DNA of 64,000 bases from Hibiscus mutabilis (Eukaryota; Streptophyta; Magnoliopsida; Malvales; Malvaceae), in NCBI GenBank assembly GCA_019671005.1, contig CM033714.1:56219741-56283740 (forward strand), written 5' to 3'. Under the pieces are notes generated by a model. That model had not been told where the DNA came from. It saw nothing but the letters and a program-made list of their open reading frames with translations, and ran no database searches. Shown one piece after another: positions 11,040-20,761 of the stretch. The position numbers and the translations under genes were made by a program. Position 1 is the stretch's first letter, and the number at the start of each line of letters is the position of its first letter.

Positions 11040-12146
11040 GTTAAAGGATTCAAACGTTGTTTGATCCTGAAGCTTGATTCCTTGAGCAAGAAGCAACTTA
11101 CACAAGTTGGTTAATGTATGATTTCATACTTGCTTTGTATCTCCTAGAATGGTGCCACTATATGTATTTAAATAGCTTGAACATGCATTTTGAAAGATTG
11201 TATGTAATGCTTGATGGGCCTATCTATGTTATGTATATAGTATAAGGTATGTAATGAACTTAGATAACTTGTAATGGTTGAATGTTGCTGCGCATTTGTT
11301 GATGATATGGAATGATCATATGATGATCTAATTGGCTATGAAATAGTTTGATAACCATGTCATGCTCTTGTGTATGCTTGAAATGAATGTAGATTGAGAT
11401 GAACCATGTTGTACGACCAACCATTAGAAAGCTTCACGTCTTGTATGAAATTACCATGTTGGAAGTATTGTTGTGTGATTGTTTTGAGGTATGGTCGAAT
11501 GGTTTCATGTGGTTATTTCATGTTTGCTGAATACATGGTAGTAGAATAAGATTGGAATGAACTAGTTTCATGCTTTGTATTGTGTTTGGTGTTATGGCTG
11601 AATGGTTAGGTATTGATATAGGCTTGAATGGAACTAGATACATGCTATTAAAGGTTAGATAATTATGCTTAGTAAGTGTAGGAATGAAATGACTAAATAT
11701 GTACAAGATAAGGAACACAAAGTGAATTGAAGCATATAACACTGAGGTAGTTCAAATAGGATAGGTAACATTGTATAAGTGTTAAAAAATGAACCATGAA
11801 AGTAGTAACTTGTAATGTATGCATGAAATGTGTTAAAATTGGTGACCTATTCGAATGGATAGTTTGGATTAAGATTCAATTTTGTGGTTACTTACATGAT
11901 ACGTAATGTATCAATGGTTGCCTATGCGTTGCTCGAATGATTGTTTCTTCTTGCTTGCTTAGTTTCGAATGCTTTGGATGATGTAAAGTCAAATGTGCAT
12001 TGCTTGTATGTTAAGGAAGCATGAATGTTAGATTGTTTGCATGGTTCGAATGCCTTGTTGCTTGGCATGTCTTATATTGTCCTTGCTTGCTTGCTTAGTA
12101 ACGCTCCCGAACCGGGTTACTACTAGCCCGGGTTGGGGGTGCTACA

Positions 12147-13649
12147 GCCGTTGCTCTGGATAGTCCCTTACACAATCCCTCCTTATCTCCCCCACATATA
12201 GGCCGTAGCCCCAGACCGTAGTCCAATCCCTTACTTATACGAGCTCAAATAACCCTATGGCATGCCAATTGTATCCAAAACTCACAGATGTCCAAGGTTA
12301 CACATATCTCATAATATAACTTACCTTTATGCACGTAGGCCATAGCATATCAGAATCGGAATTGAACCTTAGCTCCATATAACAGATCATATCTTATACG
12401 TATCACATCATAATATATTCGTTTCAAATTTGGCATATCATATCATGTTTTTCTTATAACAATTTCACATGTAACATGTCTCGATTATCACATTTTTGCT
12501 TATAGAACATCAACCATATCAAAAGCTTACCATGCTCACCTTTAGCATCCACACGAACATTGCTCTACTTGAGCCTTTAGCAAGATACATGTTAACATGA
12601 AAATCACAAACCAAATGCAACTGGTTGGCTCTGTGCCAATCCCTTGTCATGACTACACTCACCTTGACTACGAGGTTCTCAGATTATAATTCCGTTGTGC
12701 CTAGCTTCCTTTGGAGATGACAAGGGATCATTCTCCACTATTCGAGCTAGCACAAAATTAGGAGTTGCATTAGAATTAGATCTAAGGATTCGGAAACATA
12801 TTTCAAGCTTACTAAAACTTGTAGGCAACACCAGAATATCGAGATTAACTTTCTAAATCATGGGCTTTCCTTGAACATTAAAAATCTAGTTTCCAAATTA
12901 AACCTCAACGAATGATGGAATCAAGCAATCGATATAGGGGTTTTACTCACCCAGTTGTGGGCTTTCAAATGGAGTATCGAAATCAAATGAAGGTCGAAGG
13001 TTGCACCGAGGTACAAGCTTAGCTTGAACTTGAAGATGGAAATAAAGGTGTATGCTTCCTTTGGTGGTAGAGGATGAGATTGGTTGCCAGGATTCCAAAT
13101 AGGAGAATGAAAGTTTTCCTTTTCTTTACTCATTTTAAAGCCCAATTAATCTCTTTAATCATTGTCCACCTAAACTTTAGCCAATGAAAGCATTTCCCTT
13201 AAGCAAGGGTTTGCTTAGCCCAAGACCACACATCTTATCACCCCTTTTTACCCTTAGCCTTAGTCACCTTTTCTGATGACTTTCACGTGGAGAAGGCCAA
13301 GCAAGGAGGTGAGTAAGCACTTTGCTTCAATTTCCTTTAATTTTGGGCTTCAAACAGATTCAAAATAGGGAACCCGTATCGATACGCTCAAGCTAAAATA
13401 GTTAAGTTAGTTATTTGTACTTGGGCCCTATCGATACTAGCTTGATCGTATCGATATGCCTTGCTCAGAATTTGCAATTGGCTTTGTATTTCATACAAGA
13501 AAGTTCATTTACTCAAATAGGACCAAAATGTAACTTCATTATACAAGAGGGGTACAAAGGTCAATCATTACAAATGTTTAACACATCGAATTCAAAATTT
13601 CTGATCACCGGATCCTACTTTCGACAAGGTCGATTTTCGGGATGTGACA
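12147..13649 (-). repeat. Element C 3' LTR, interrupted by element A
   Basis: It starts on the minus strand as TGTCACATCCCGAAAATCG right after the polypurine tract. It carries three GTATCGATAC-like palindromes (13376-13385, 13429-13437, 13448-13457), a strong candidate splice donor GG|GTGAGTAAAACCC at 12950, and near 12200-12235 the block GAGCTC followed by GGACTACGGTC that is also found in A-type LTRs. Only about the outer 160 bp (13490-13649) clearly matches the element's 5' LTR. Confidence 0.75.
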
Positions 13650-13664
13650 ACTCTTCCCCTTAAG
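13650..13664 (-). other. Polypurine tract of element C
   Basis: The minus strand reads CTTAAGGGGAAGAGT directly before the 3' LTR start TGTCACATCC. Confidence 0.88.
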
Positions 13665-15200
13665 AAAATTTGCCCTTGAATTTTCACATCAAGCAAAGAG
13701 GTGATGATACTGTCTTTGCATGGTTTCTTCAGGTTCCCACATTGCCTCATCAATCGAGTGGCTTCTCCAGAGAACTTTCACCAAAGGCACAAACTTGTTA
13801 CGAAGTCTCTTGACTTCTCGTGAGAGGATCTGCACAAGTTCTTCCTCGTATGTCATATTGGATTAAATTTCCACAGATTCTGGCTTGATTACATGGGAAG
13901 GATCCGACCGGTACTTTCGTAACATAGATACATGGAAGACATTATGAATTTAACTGAACTCCTCAGGGAGAGCTAGTTAGTGAGCAACAAGTCCAATTTT
14001 CTCGATCACCTCGAACGGACCAATTAAACGAGGACTTAGTTTCCCTTTTTTCCAAAAGAATAACCTTCTTCCATGGAGACACTTTGAGGAAGGCCTTCCC
14101 ACCGACCTCGTACTGAATATCTCTTCTCTTCAGATCAACATAGGACTTCTGTCAGTCGAACGCTGCTTTGATCTGATCGTGGATAGTGGTCACCCTTTCT
14201 TCGGTTTCCCGAAGTAAATCAGGGCCTAACATCTTGCCTTCACCAAGTTCGGTCCAACAAAGAGGAGTTCTACATCTCCTTCCATAAAGAGCTTCATACG
14301 GAGCCATTTGAATTGAGGCTTGATAACTATTATTGTATGCGAACTCGACTAAAGATAAGGATTTCTCCCACATATTCAGAAAGTCAATTACACAAGCTCA
14401 GAGCATATCTTCCATAATCTACAAGGAAGAATCAAAATTCATACGAGTTACTTATACACACGAATCGAAAGAAGATATAAGGTTACCTGAATAACCCTTT
14501 TGGATTGGCTATCAGTTTAAGGATGAATGTAGTGCTTAGGTGCACTCGCGTTCCCAAAGCCTCGTGTAAGGTCCTCCAAAACCGTACTGCGAACTGAGGG
14601 TCGTGATAGTAGATAACAGAAACTGGAACTCTGTGTAAACGAATGATTTCACGAATGTACAACTGCGCGAGCTTAGGCAAACTGAGATCCATTCTCACCA
14701 GAAGGAAATGAGCAGACTTAGTGAATCGGTCCACAATGTCCCAAATAGTGTTATTCTTCTTTGGTTTCAATGGTAAACCACTTACGAAGTTCATCGTAAT
14801 ATGCTCATATTTCTACTGTAGAAGCTCGATAGGCTACTCAAAACCAGTCGACACCTTGTGTTCGGCTTTGACTCTTTGGCAAGTCAAACACCTAGCCACA
14901 AAGTCTGTAACTTCATTCTTCATACCGGACCACAAATATAGCTCCTTTAGATCCTTATACATCTTGGTAGCTCCTGGATGAACAGAGAAAGGTCTAGAAT
15001 AAACTTCACTTAGAATTTGATTCTGAAGATTATCATCATTAGGAACACATATACAATTTCAGAAACACAAAAAGCCTTCAGAATTTATAGCAAAATTAGG
15101 ATTTGGATCGTCCTTGACTTTAGCAATGAGAGGTTACAACTCCTCATCGGATTCTTGGTGCTTTGATTCGGGATATAATGGTTGACTGAACTCTCAATTT
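13665..15200 (-). pseudogene. Integrase and chromodomain relic (element C)
   Basis: Zinc domain near 14880-15000, catalytic core at 14483-14794, C-terminal core at 14152-14373 (FAYNNSYQASIQMAPYEALYG), then a chromodomain at 13690-13860 (NMTYEEELVQILSREVKRL, VKVLWRSHSIDEAMWEPEE). The first catalytic Asp is Asn (MNFVSG). The second region reads YYHDPQF where the family has SDRDP, so the catalytic triad is damaged. Frameshifts separate the pieces. The domain order matches chromovirus integrases. Confidence 0.85.
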
Positions 15201-15241
15201 TGCCAACAACTTGCCATGATTCTTAAGTCGAAAGTGAGCAT

Positions 15242-16600
15242 TCAAACATCTTGGAAAAGAAGTGGGCTTTTGACTAAGAGCGCCGGCCACAACATTGGCT
15301 TTACCGGATAGTAATCAATAACCAAGTCGTAGTCTTTCAAAATCTTCAACCAACAGCGTTGACGAAGTTTTAATTCCTTTTGAGTTAGGAGGTACTTTAG
15401 GCTCTTGTGATCAGTGTACAAGTAACACTTCTCACCGTAGAGGTAGTGCCGCCAAATTTTCAAAGCAAACACAACTGCAGCTAACTCCAGGTCGTGGGTC
15501 GAATAGTTTAACTTGTGAGATTTAAGTTGACGTGAGGCATAAGCTATGACTTTGCCTTCTTGCATTAGTACACAGCCTAATCCCATGTGGGATGCATCAC
15601 TGTACACAGTGAAGTCTTTACCCAACTCTGGTTGCACTAAAATAGGGGCATGGGTCAGAACTTGCTTAAGACGATCACAACTCCTTTGCTGATCCACTGT
15701 CCATACAAAGGGAGTCTTCTTACGGAGAAGCTTCGTCAAGGGTGCAGTGATTAGTGAGAACCCTTTAACGAATCTATTGTAGTAGCCTGCAAAGCCCAAA
15801 AAACTACGAACTTCTCCAACATTCTTCGGAGGGATCCAATCAAGGATTGCTTGGATCTTCTTTGGGTCAACTTGGATTACCGTAGAAGAGATTATGTGGC
15901 CAAGAAAGGACACTTCGGATAGGCAGAATTGACATTTGTTGAATTTGGCGTACAATTGTTTCTCTCGAGAGTCTAAAGCATAATCTAGGGATGTTTTTCA
16001 TGAGTAGCAGCATCTTTGGAATAGATCAAGATGTCATCTATAAAGACAACTATGAACTTGTTTAAGTAGGGCCAGAACACGCGGCTCATCAAACCCATGA
16101 AGGCTGCAGGCTTATTCGTAAGCCCAAATAGCATTACTTAGAATTCATAATGGCCATACCTAGTTCGGACGACAGTCTTTGGAACATCAGACTCCTTCAC
16201 GAACATTTAATAATACCTAGATCGAAGATCTATCTTTGAAAAGATGGAAACATCTTTCAACTAATCGAAAAGGTCATCGATCCTCAGTAATGGATACTTG
16301 TTTTTTTTGTCACCTTGTTTAACTGACGATATTCAATGCATACGCATTGATCCATCCTTCTTGTTAACAAACAAAATCGGTGCTCCCTAAGGAGAGGAAC
16401 TCGATTAGATGAATCCCTTGTCCAAAAGGTCTTGGATATGCTCTTTTAACTCCACCAGGGCCATTCTATACGGAGTAATAGAGACTGGAGTCCCAGGTTA
16501 CACTTCTATCCTGAATTCCACTTATCGAGTGGGAGGGAGTCCTAGAAGTTCATCAGGAAACACATTAGAAAACTCCTTCACTATGGGCACATTCTCGAGC
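15242..16600 (-). pseudogene. Reverse transcriptase and RNase H relic (element C)
   Basis: The longest open stretch (15242-15955, 237 codons) covers the RT thumb (FLGFAGYYNRFVKGFS) and RNase H (VYSDASHMGLG, DLELAAVVFAL, YTDHKSLKYL), so all three RNase H acids are kept here. Upstream, RT fingers and palm are readable but broken: DFLGLPPT near 16540, DLLDKGFI near 16430, and FIDDILIYS at about 16020-16060 with both catalytic Asp codons present. Several stops and frameshifts lie between 15960 and 16590. Confidence 0.88.
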
Positions 16601-16779
16601 ATTGGATATTCTTTAGACTCTATGGCACACGTAAGAGTCTTTTTAGGCGCGGGTCTAAATTTTATCAAGGTTATACTCTTCTTATCGAGTCCATGGAGAT
16701 ATAACTTCTTCTTAGAACAATCTACCCAGGCTTGATTTCTGGCTAACCAATCAAGACCTAGGATGAGATCGAATTCCTA

Positions 16780-17050
16780 AAAGGGTAATGCCTTCAAGTT
16801 GGCCGAAAATGGGATCCCTTGGATCCTTAAAGGGTAAGCTTTATAGATCTACCAAATAATCACACTATCTACTAACAGATTAGAGACAACAATCTCGGAA
16901 GCAATAAGTTCATGTTCTAAATCATACTTTGCAATCATTGGTTCACTAATGAAAGAGTGCGTAGAGCCCAGATCTATTAAAGCATAAACATGATCAGAAT
17001 ATAATTCCACCATACCTGGAATCACATTAGGATCATCCTCCTGCTAATGC
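16780..17050 (-). pseudogene. Retroviral-type aspartic protease relic (element C)
   Basis: Near 16960-17000 the minus strand reads YALIDLGSTHSFISEPM. This is the pepsin-like active-site loop, but the central Ser of the usual D-S-G is Leu. Downstream EHELIASEIVVSNLLVDSV fits the flap region. It sits between gag zinc knuckles and RT, as expected for Ty3/gypsy. It is truncated at the C-terminal end by stops. Confidence 0.7.
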
Positions 17051-17059
17051 CCTCGAACA

Positions 17060-17700
17060 TGGTACATCTGGTCTGAGGTTTGAAGATCGCGTTTGACTGG
17101 CACGTCATTGGTGTTGCGAGGTCTCCCCGCTGATCTAGATTGCACTTGCTTTGCTCCTCTCCCCTTGTTAGGGTTGTTTTGAAAAGCTACAGAGGTTGGA
17201 GCGTGAGGATTCTATGGACACTGCTTGATAAAGTGGCTAGATTTGTGATAGAGATAGCAAGATCTAGATTGTCTACGGCACTGCCCTGAGTGCCTCTTCT
17301 GGCAGAAGTTGTACAAAGGAATCTAAGAACCCTTCGCGGAACCACTCATACTATCCACTGAAGCTGTACGAGCAACGGATGCTCTTGCAGACTGGAATTG
17401 TGGCACATAGGCAGATCCTAACAACTGTTAAAATGTGGCACACTTCTGGTTCCACTGCCTTCCCTTCTTCTGTGGCATAGGAGGCTTGGAGTCATCTCAA
17501 AACCACTTATCGGATCGGGCTTGATTCTCTTTTCATCTCTCAGAAGCCTTCTGGCAGGATTTAGTAGCGATGGCTCGTTAACAAGAGTCTAAAGTCCTCT
17601 ATCTCCAAAGAAATGAAGAGAGGACGTAATTCATCGCATAAGCCATCAATGAACATTCGACACTTCTCCCTTTTGGTGCGGATGATATAGGTAATTGTAC
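17060..17700 (-). pseudogene. gag nucleocapsid and capsid C-terminus relic (element C)
   Basis: A double zinc-knuckle region lies at about 17215-17315 (CQKRHSGQC, then CYLYHKSSHFIKQCP). In the second knuckle the second Cys is His. Upstream, 17620-17680 encodes KREKCRMFIDGLCDELRPLF, the capsid C-terminal end. The bulk of capsid and matrix coding is missing, because only about 100 bp separate this from the primer-binding site. Function would be RNA binding and particle assembly. Confidence 0.75.
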
Positions 17701-17790
17701 AAATATCATAAGAAAATAACTCCTAGATGGCATAAGTACATACAGACTCGTAATGGGCTTTAGTTTAGTCCTAGAATTGACTAAACCTAG

Positions 17791-17802
17791 GATCTGATAC
17801 CA
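17791..17802 (-). other. Primer-binding site, initiator Met tRNA type (element C)
   Basis: The minus strand reads TGGTATCAGATC, 4 nt after the 5' LTR end. The usual plant gypsy PBS is TGGTATCAGAGC, so 11 of 12 bases agree. Confidence 0.88.
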
Positions 17803-17806
17803 CAAA

Positions 17807-18756
17807 TGTAACACCCTCTTCTCAGTCTGGTAGAGAACCGGGTCGAAAAGCGTTATCAAAAAACATATTTCGAAATTAGAAGCTAATCGAAGTCAAAAGC
17901 TTATTGAAAAGTTCTAATATTCTTATCTAAGGCTCAGTTAACCTAATTATCAATTACCGACTCAATATGGGGTCATCTTCAAACTTTTACAAACTTAGGG
18001 ACTAAATTGCAAATTTCATAAATTAGCAATCCTAATCCAAATTCTCTAATACCAACTTGTAATTCAACCTACCAATTATTGGATATCATATACCTAATCA
18101 ATTAAACTATATGACTTTAGTGACCATTTTGTAAACTGTCCAACACTTCTCTTTATTCATTATAACAGAATTAACTAACACAGTATCGATACCTTAAGGA
18201 CAGTATCGATATGCTAAGCATAATTTTAGATTTCTAGATTCGAAGGACGTCAAGTCTGTACTGATACATCTAAGCCCGTATCGGTACGATTTGACTATGT
18301 TAACCCTATATCGATACACTATAAGACCGTATCGATACCATTTTTCAACCTAAATTCTAGTGACCAAAATCCGTACAGATACACCTAAACCATATTGATA
18401 CACCTTGTTTGACCAATGTTAAGCGGACCATTTATGCAAGGGCCGTATCGATACGCCATCACCCGTATCGATACCCCTAACTTGTAATAATAGATTTTTG
18501 CTGGTTTTTATTCGATTTACCCATCAAACCAATATTCAAATTTTACTAAATTTTACGAGCAACTTTAAAAATAGTATCTCTAATTGTGTGTCAAATTTCA
18601 TACAAGGAAGTTCATTTACTCAAATAGGACCAAAATGTAACTTCATTATACAAGAGGGGTACAAAGGTCAATCATTACAAACGTTTAACACATCAAATGC
18701 AAAATTTTTGATCATTGGATCCTACTTCTAACTAGGCCAATTTTCAGGATGTGACA
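17807..18756 (-). repeat. Element C 5' LTR (950 bp)
   Basis: Minus-strand ends are TGTCACATCCTGAAAATTG and GAAGAGGGTGTTACA, the latter followed by the PBS. It contains a dense cluster of GTATCGATAC-type palindromes between 18183 and 18474 (perfect at 18183, 18329, 18445 and 18465; variants between). Its end resembles that of the solo LTR 53035-54376. Apart from the outer 160 bp it does not align by eye with the element's other LTR. Confidence 0.85.
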
Positions 18757-19090
18757 GTTCTAGCTCTAGAAAGAGGGTCACAGAATCAGATGTTGGAAGA
18801 GATCATTACAAGAAGAAACGAGATAGGAGGTATCACCCTGATCAGAGACATGGGGAAGGTAATGTCGTCGAGCATGGTCAGCAAGGTTCGAACACCTAGT
18901 GTTGGGGGGTAATGGCAGATGTTGGTAGGTGACATTCGGGAGAGTGTTGGAGAGCTATTGGTACGTGTTGGAGCTATGGTTCATGAGATCATATAAGGCG
19001 TGACTGTCTGCAGTTGGCTAAGGTTGGATAGGCTCATACGCCATAAAAGGCTAGGGACAGAGTTAATGTAATTCCCAGTGTAGGAAGGAA
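18757..19090 (+). pseudogene. gag nucleocapsid relic (element B)
   Basis: A basic linker (RKRVTESDVGRDHYKKKRD) leads to a zinc-knuckle region at about 18915-19020: HSGECWRAIGTCW, then DHIRRDC. A TAG and a TGA interrupt it, and the second Cys of the knuckle reads Tyr. The rest of gag is cut off by the element C insertion boundary at 18756/18757. Confidence 0.7.
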
Positions 19091-19114
19091 GGTCAGGGGA
19101 TTGTTGCTCATACG

Positions 19115-19609
19115 GTGGTTATCCAATCTGAGGGTGGTGGACCAGCGAGGGTATATGCACATCACGTGGGAAGGAATGACACAGATGTAATTGCATGTAC
19201 TTTTACTTTGCAATCCATATCATTACTTTTTTTGATAGATTCTGGTTCTACACATTCATATATCTTACGCGAGCACGCATATCTATTAAATATACCTGTG
19301 GAAGTGTTAAATGTGGGTATGCAAGTGACTAGTTCATTCGGAGAAATGATTGATGTTAGAAGGTTGTTTAGGAGATGTCCTCTTATGGTTCATGGTCATG
19401 TGTTTGTGGTTGATATGATAGAGTTGCCGTTTCACGATTTTGATGTAATCTTGGGTATGGACTGGTTGACCGAGCATAAAGTTGTGATTGATTTTGAAGG
19501 CAAGCGAGTTTCGTTGAACTTGTCGATGATTATGAGGTGGTGGTTCTGGGCGAGAATGTTAAATTATTGTCTAGTGTGGTTTCGGCTTTGGAAGCACGAA
19601 TGTTGTTAG
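19115..19609 (+). pseudogene. Aspartic protease (element B), domain largely intact
   Basis: An open frame of 164 codons. LIDSGSTHSYI has the active-site Asp at codon 42, and FDVILGMDWLTEHKV (about codons 108-122) is the second conserved block. This is the best preserved protease in the window. The role is cleavage of the Gag-Pol polyprotein. The ATG is internal to what was a polyprotein, so it is not a natural start, and the frame ends before RT through a shift near 19537-19609. Transcription would need the missing 5' LTR. Confidence 0.8.
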
Positions 19610-19619
19610 AGTTTGGGTG

Positions 19620-20761
19620 TCAAGCTTATATGGCTTATGGTATGAACCCAAATTTGAACGAGGTGTGTGTACAAGATATTTGTACCATTTATGGCTTGTT
19701 GAGGCTGTTTCTAGAGGAATTGCCTGGGTTTCCACCAGATAGAGAGGTAGAGTTCTGTATTGAAATGTATACAGATACGGCTCTAGTGTCGATTGCTCCG
19801 TATCGTGCGTCACGAAAGAGTTGGAGGAGTTAAAGACACAACTTCAGGAGTTGCTAGACCATGGTTTCATACGACCTAGTGTGTCACCATGGGGAGCATC
19901 GGTGTTGTTCGTGAAAAAGAATGATGACATTATGAGGATGTACATTGATTATCAGCAACTGAACAAGTTAACGATTAAAAATAAGTACCCTTTACCCCGA
20001 ATTGATGACTTGTTCTATCAATTTTGAGGTGCTACGGTGTTTTCCAAGATTGATTTGAGATCTAGATATTATCAGTTGAAGGTAAAGGATAAAGATGTAC
20101 TGAAGACCACTTTTTGGACACGTTATAGGATCTATGAGTTTTTAGTGATGTCGTTTGGGTTAACTAATGCACCCGTAGCTGTCACGGACATGATGAATTT
20201 GGTGTTCCATGAATTCTTCGATCAGTTTGTGGTAGTGTTCGTTGATGACACTCTTGTGTACTCTTGTACCAAGGAGGATCACGATCGACACTTGCGAATT
20301 GTTTTGCAAGCCTTGTTGGATAACCAGTTGTATGCTTAGTTGAGCAAATGTGAGTTTTGGATTAGGGAAATGGTCTTTCTTGGTCAAGTTGTTTCGGCGG
20401 AAGGCATCTGTTTGGATCCTCAAAATATTGAGGCGATTGTGAATTGGAAACAACCTAAGTTGGTGATTGAGGTTCGTAGTTTCTTGGGGTTATTAGTTTT
20501 TACGTCGTATTGTGAATAGATTTTCAAAGGTTGTTGCTCCTTTGACTAAGTTGTTGCGCAAGGATGTTCATTTTGAGTGGATGGAGGGTAGGCAACAAGC
20601 TTCTGAGAAGTTGAAAGAAGCTTTGATGCAATCTCCTATTTCGATTCAACCAAGTCAATAAAAGAATTTGTAATCTATAGTGATGCTTCCTATGTTGGTT
20701 TGGGCTTTGTGTTGATGCAAGATGAGAAAGTTGTAGCTTATGCATCTAGGTAGTTGAAGGT
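19620..20761 (+). pseudogene. Reverse transcriptase and N-terminal RNase H relic (element B)
   Basis: RT begins near 19690 (LFLEELPGFPPDREVEF), shifts frame around 19815, and continues in the 19821 frame with stops at 20025-20027 and 20337-20339. Palm motifs are KIDLRSRYY and FVDDTLVYS (Asp pair about 20242-20247). RNase H starts VIYSDASYVGLG near 20675 and stops abruptly at 20761, where the LTR of element F begins. The same domain resumes at 41650, so F is a clean insertion in this coding region. Confidence 0.88.

Larger units (their letters stand above)
1..12146 (+). mobile_element. Element A: Ty3/gypsy chromovirus, Tekay/Del-like, defective
   Basis: Two long direct repeats (1-3708, cut by the window edge, and 8162-12146) flank an internal region of only 4453 bp. 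That region holds gag, protease, RT, RNase H, integrase and chromodomain relics in order on the + strand. LTR ends are TGTAACACCC and GGGTGYTACA. A chromodomain and LTRs near 4 kb fit the Tekay/Del clade as known. No primer-binding site follows the 5' LTR: sequence passes directly from TTACA at 3708 into the middle of gag, so PBS, leader and gag N-terminus are deleted. The right flank is GCCGT; the left flank is outside the window, so the target duplication cannot be tested. It is inserted in the 3' LTR of minus-strand element C. Confidence 0.9.
8162..12146 (+). repeat. Element A 3' LTR, complete (3985 bp)
   Basis: It starts TGTAACACCC right after the polypurine tract and ends GGGGGTGCTACA. 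The canonical ending is GTTACA, so there is one change. It holds a TATA-like box (8382-8389), a candidate donor at 8586, the 145-bp tandem duplication (9881-10170), hairpins GGACTACGGTCC (10477-10488) and GCACTACGGTGC (10563-10574), a candidate acceptor at 11039, and a GC-rich terminal inverted structure at 12105-12140. Confidence 0.95.
12147..18756 (-). mobile_element. Element C: Ty3/gypsy chromovirus on the minus strand, defective
   Basis: Read on the minus strand: 5' LTR (18756 to 17807), a Met-tRNA-type PBS, gag relics, protease, RT, RNase H, integrase, chromodomain, polypurine tract, then a 3' LTR starting at 13649 and cut at 12147 by element A. The rest of that LTR should lie left of the window. 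The 5' end abuts the gag of element B, so C is most simply an insertion in B; its target duplication cannot be tested. The gag N-terminus is deleted between the PBS and the capsid C-terminus. Confidence 0.85.

Noticed and set aside
16409..16735. 108-codon + strand ORF
   Set aside because: Antisense shadow of the minus-strand RT of element C.
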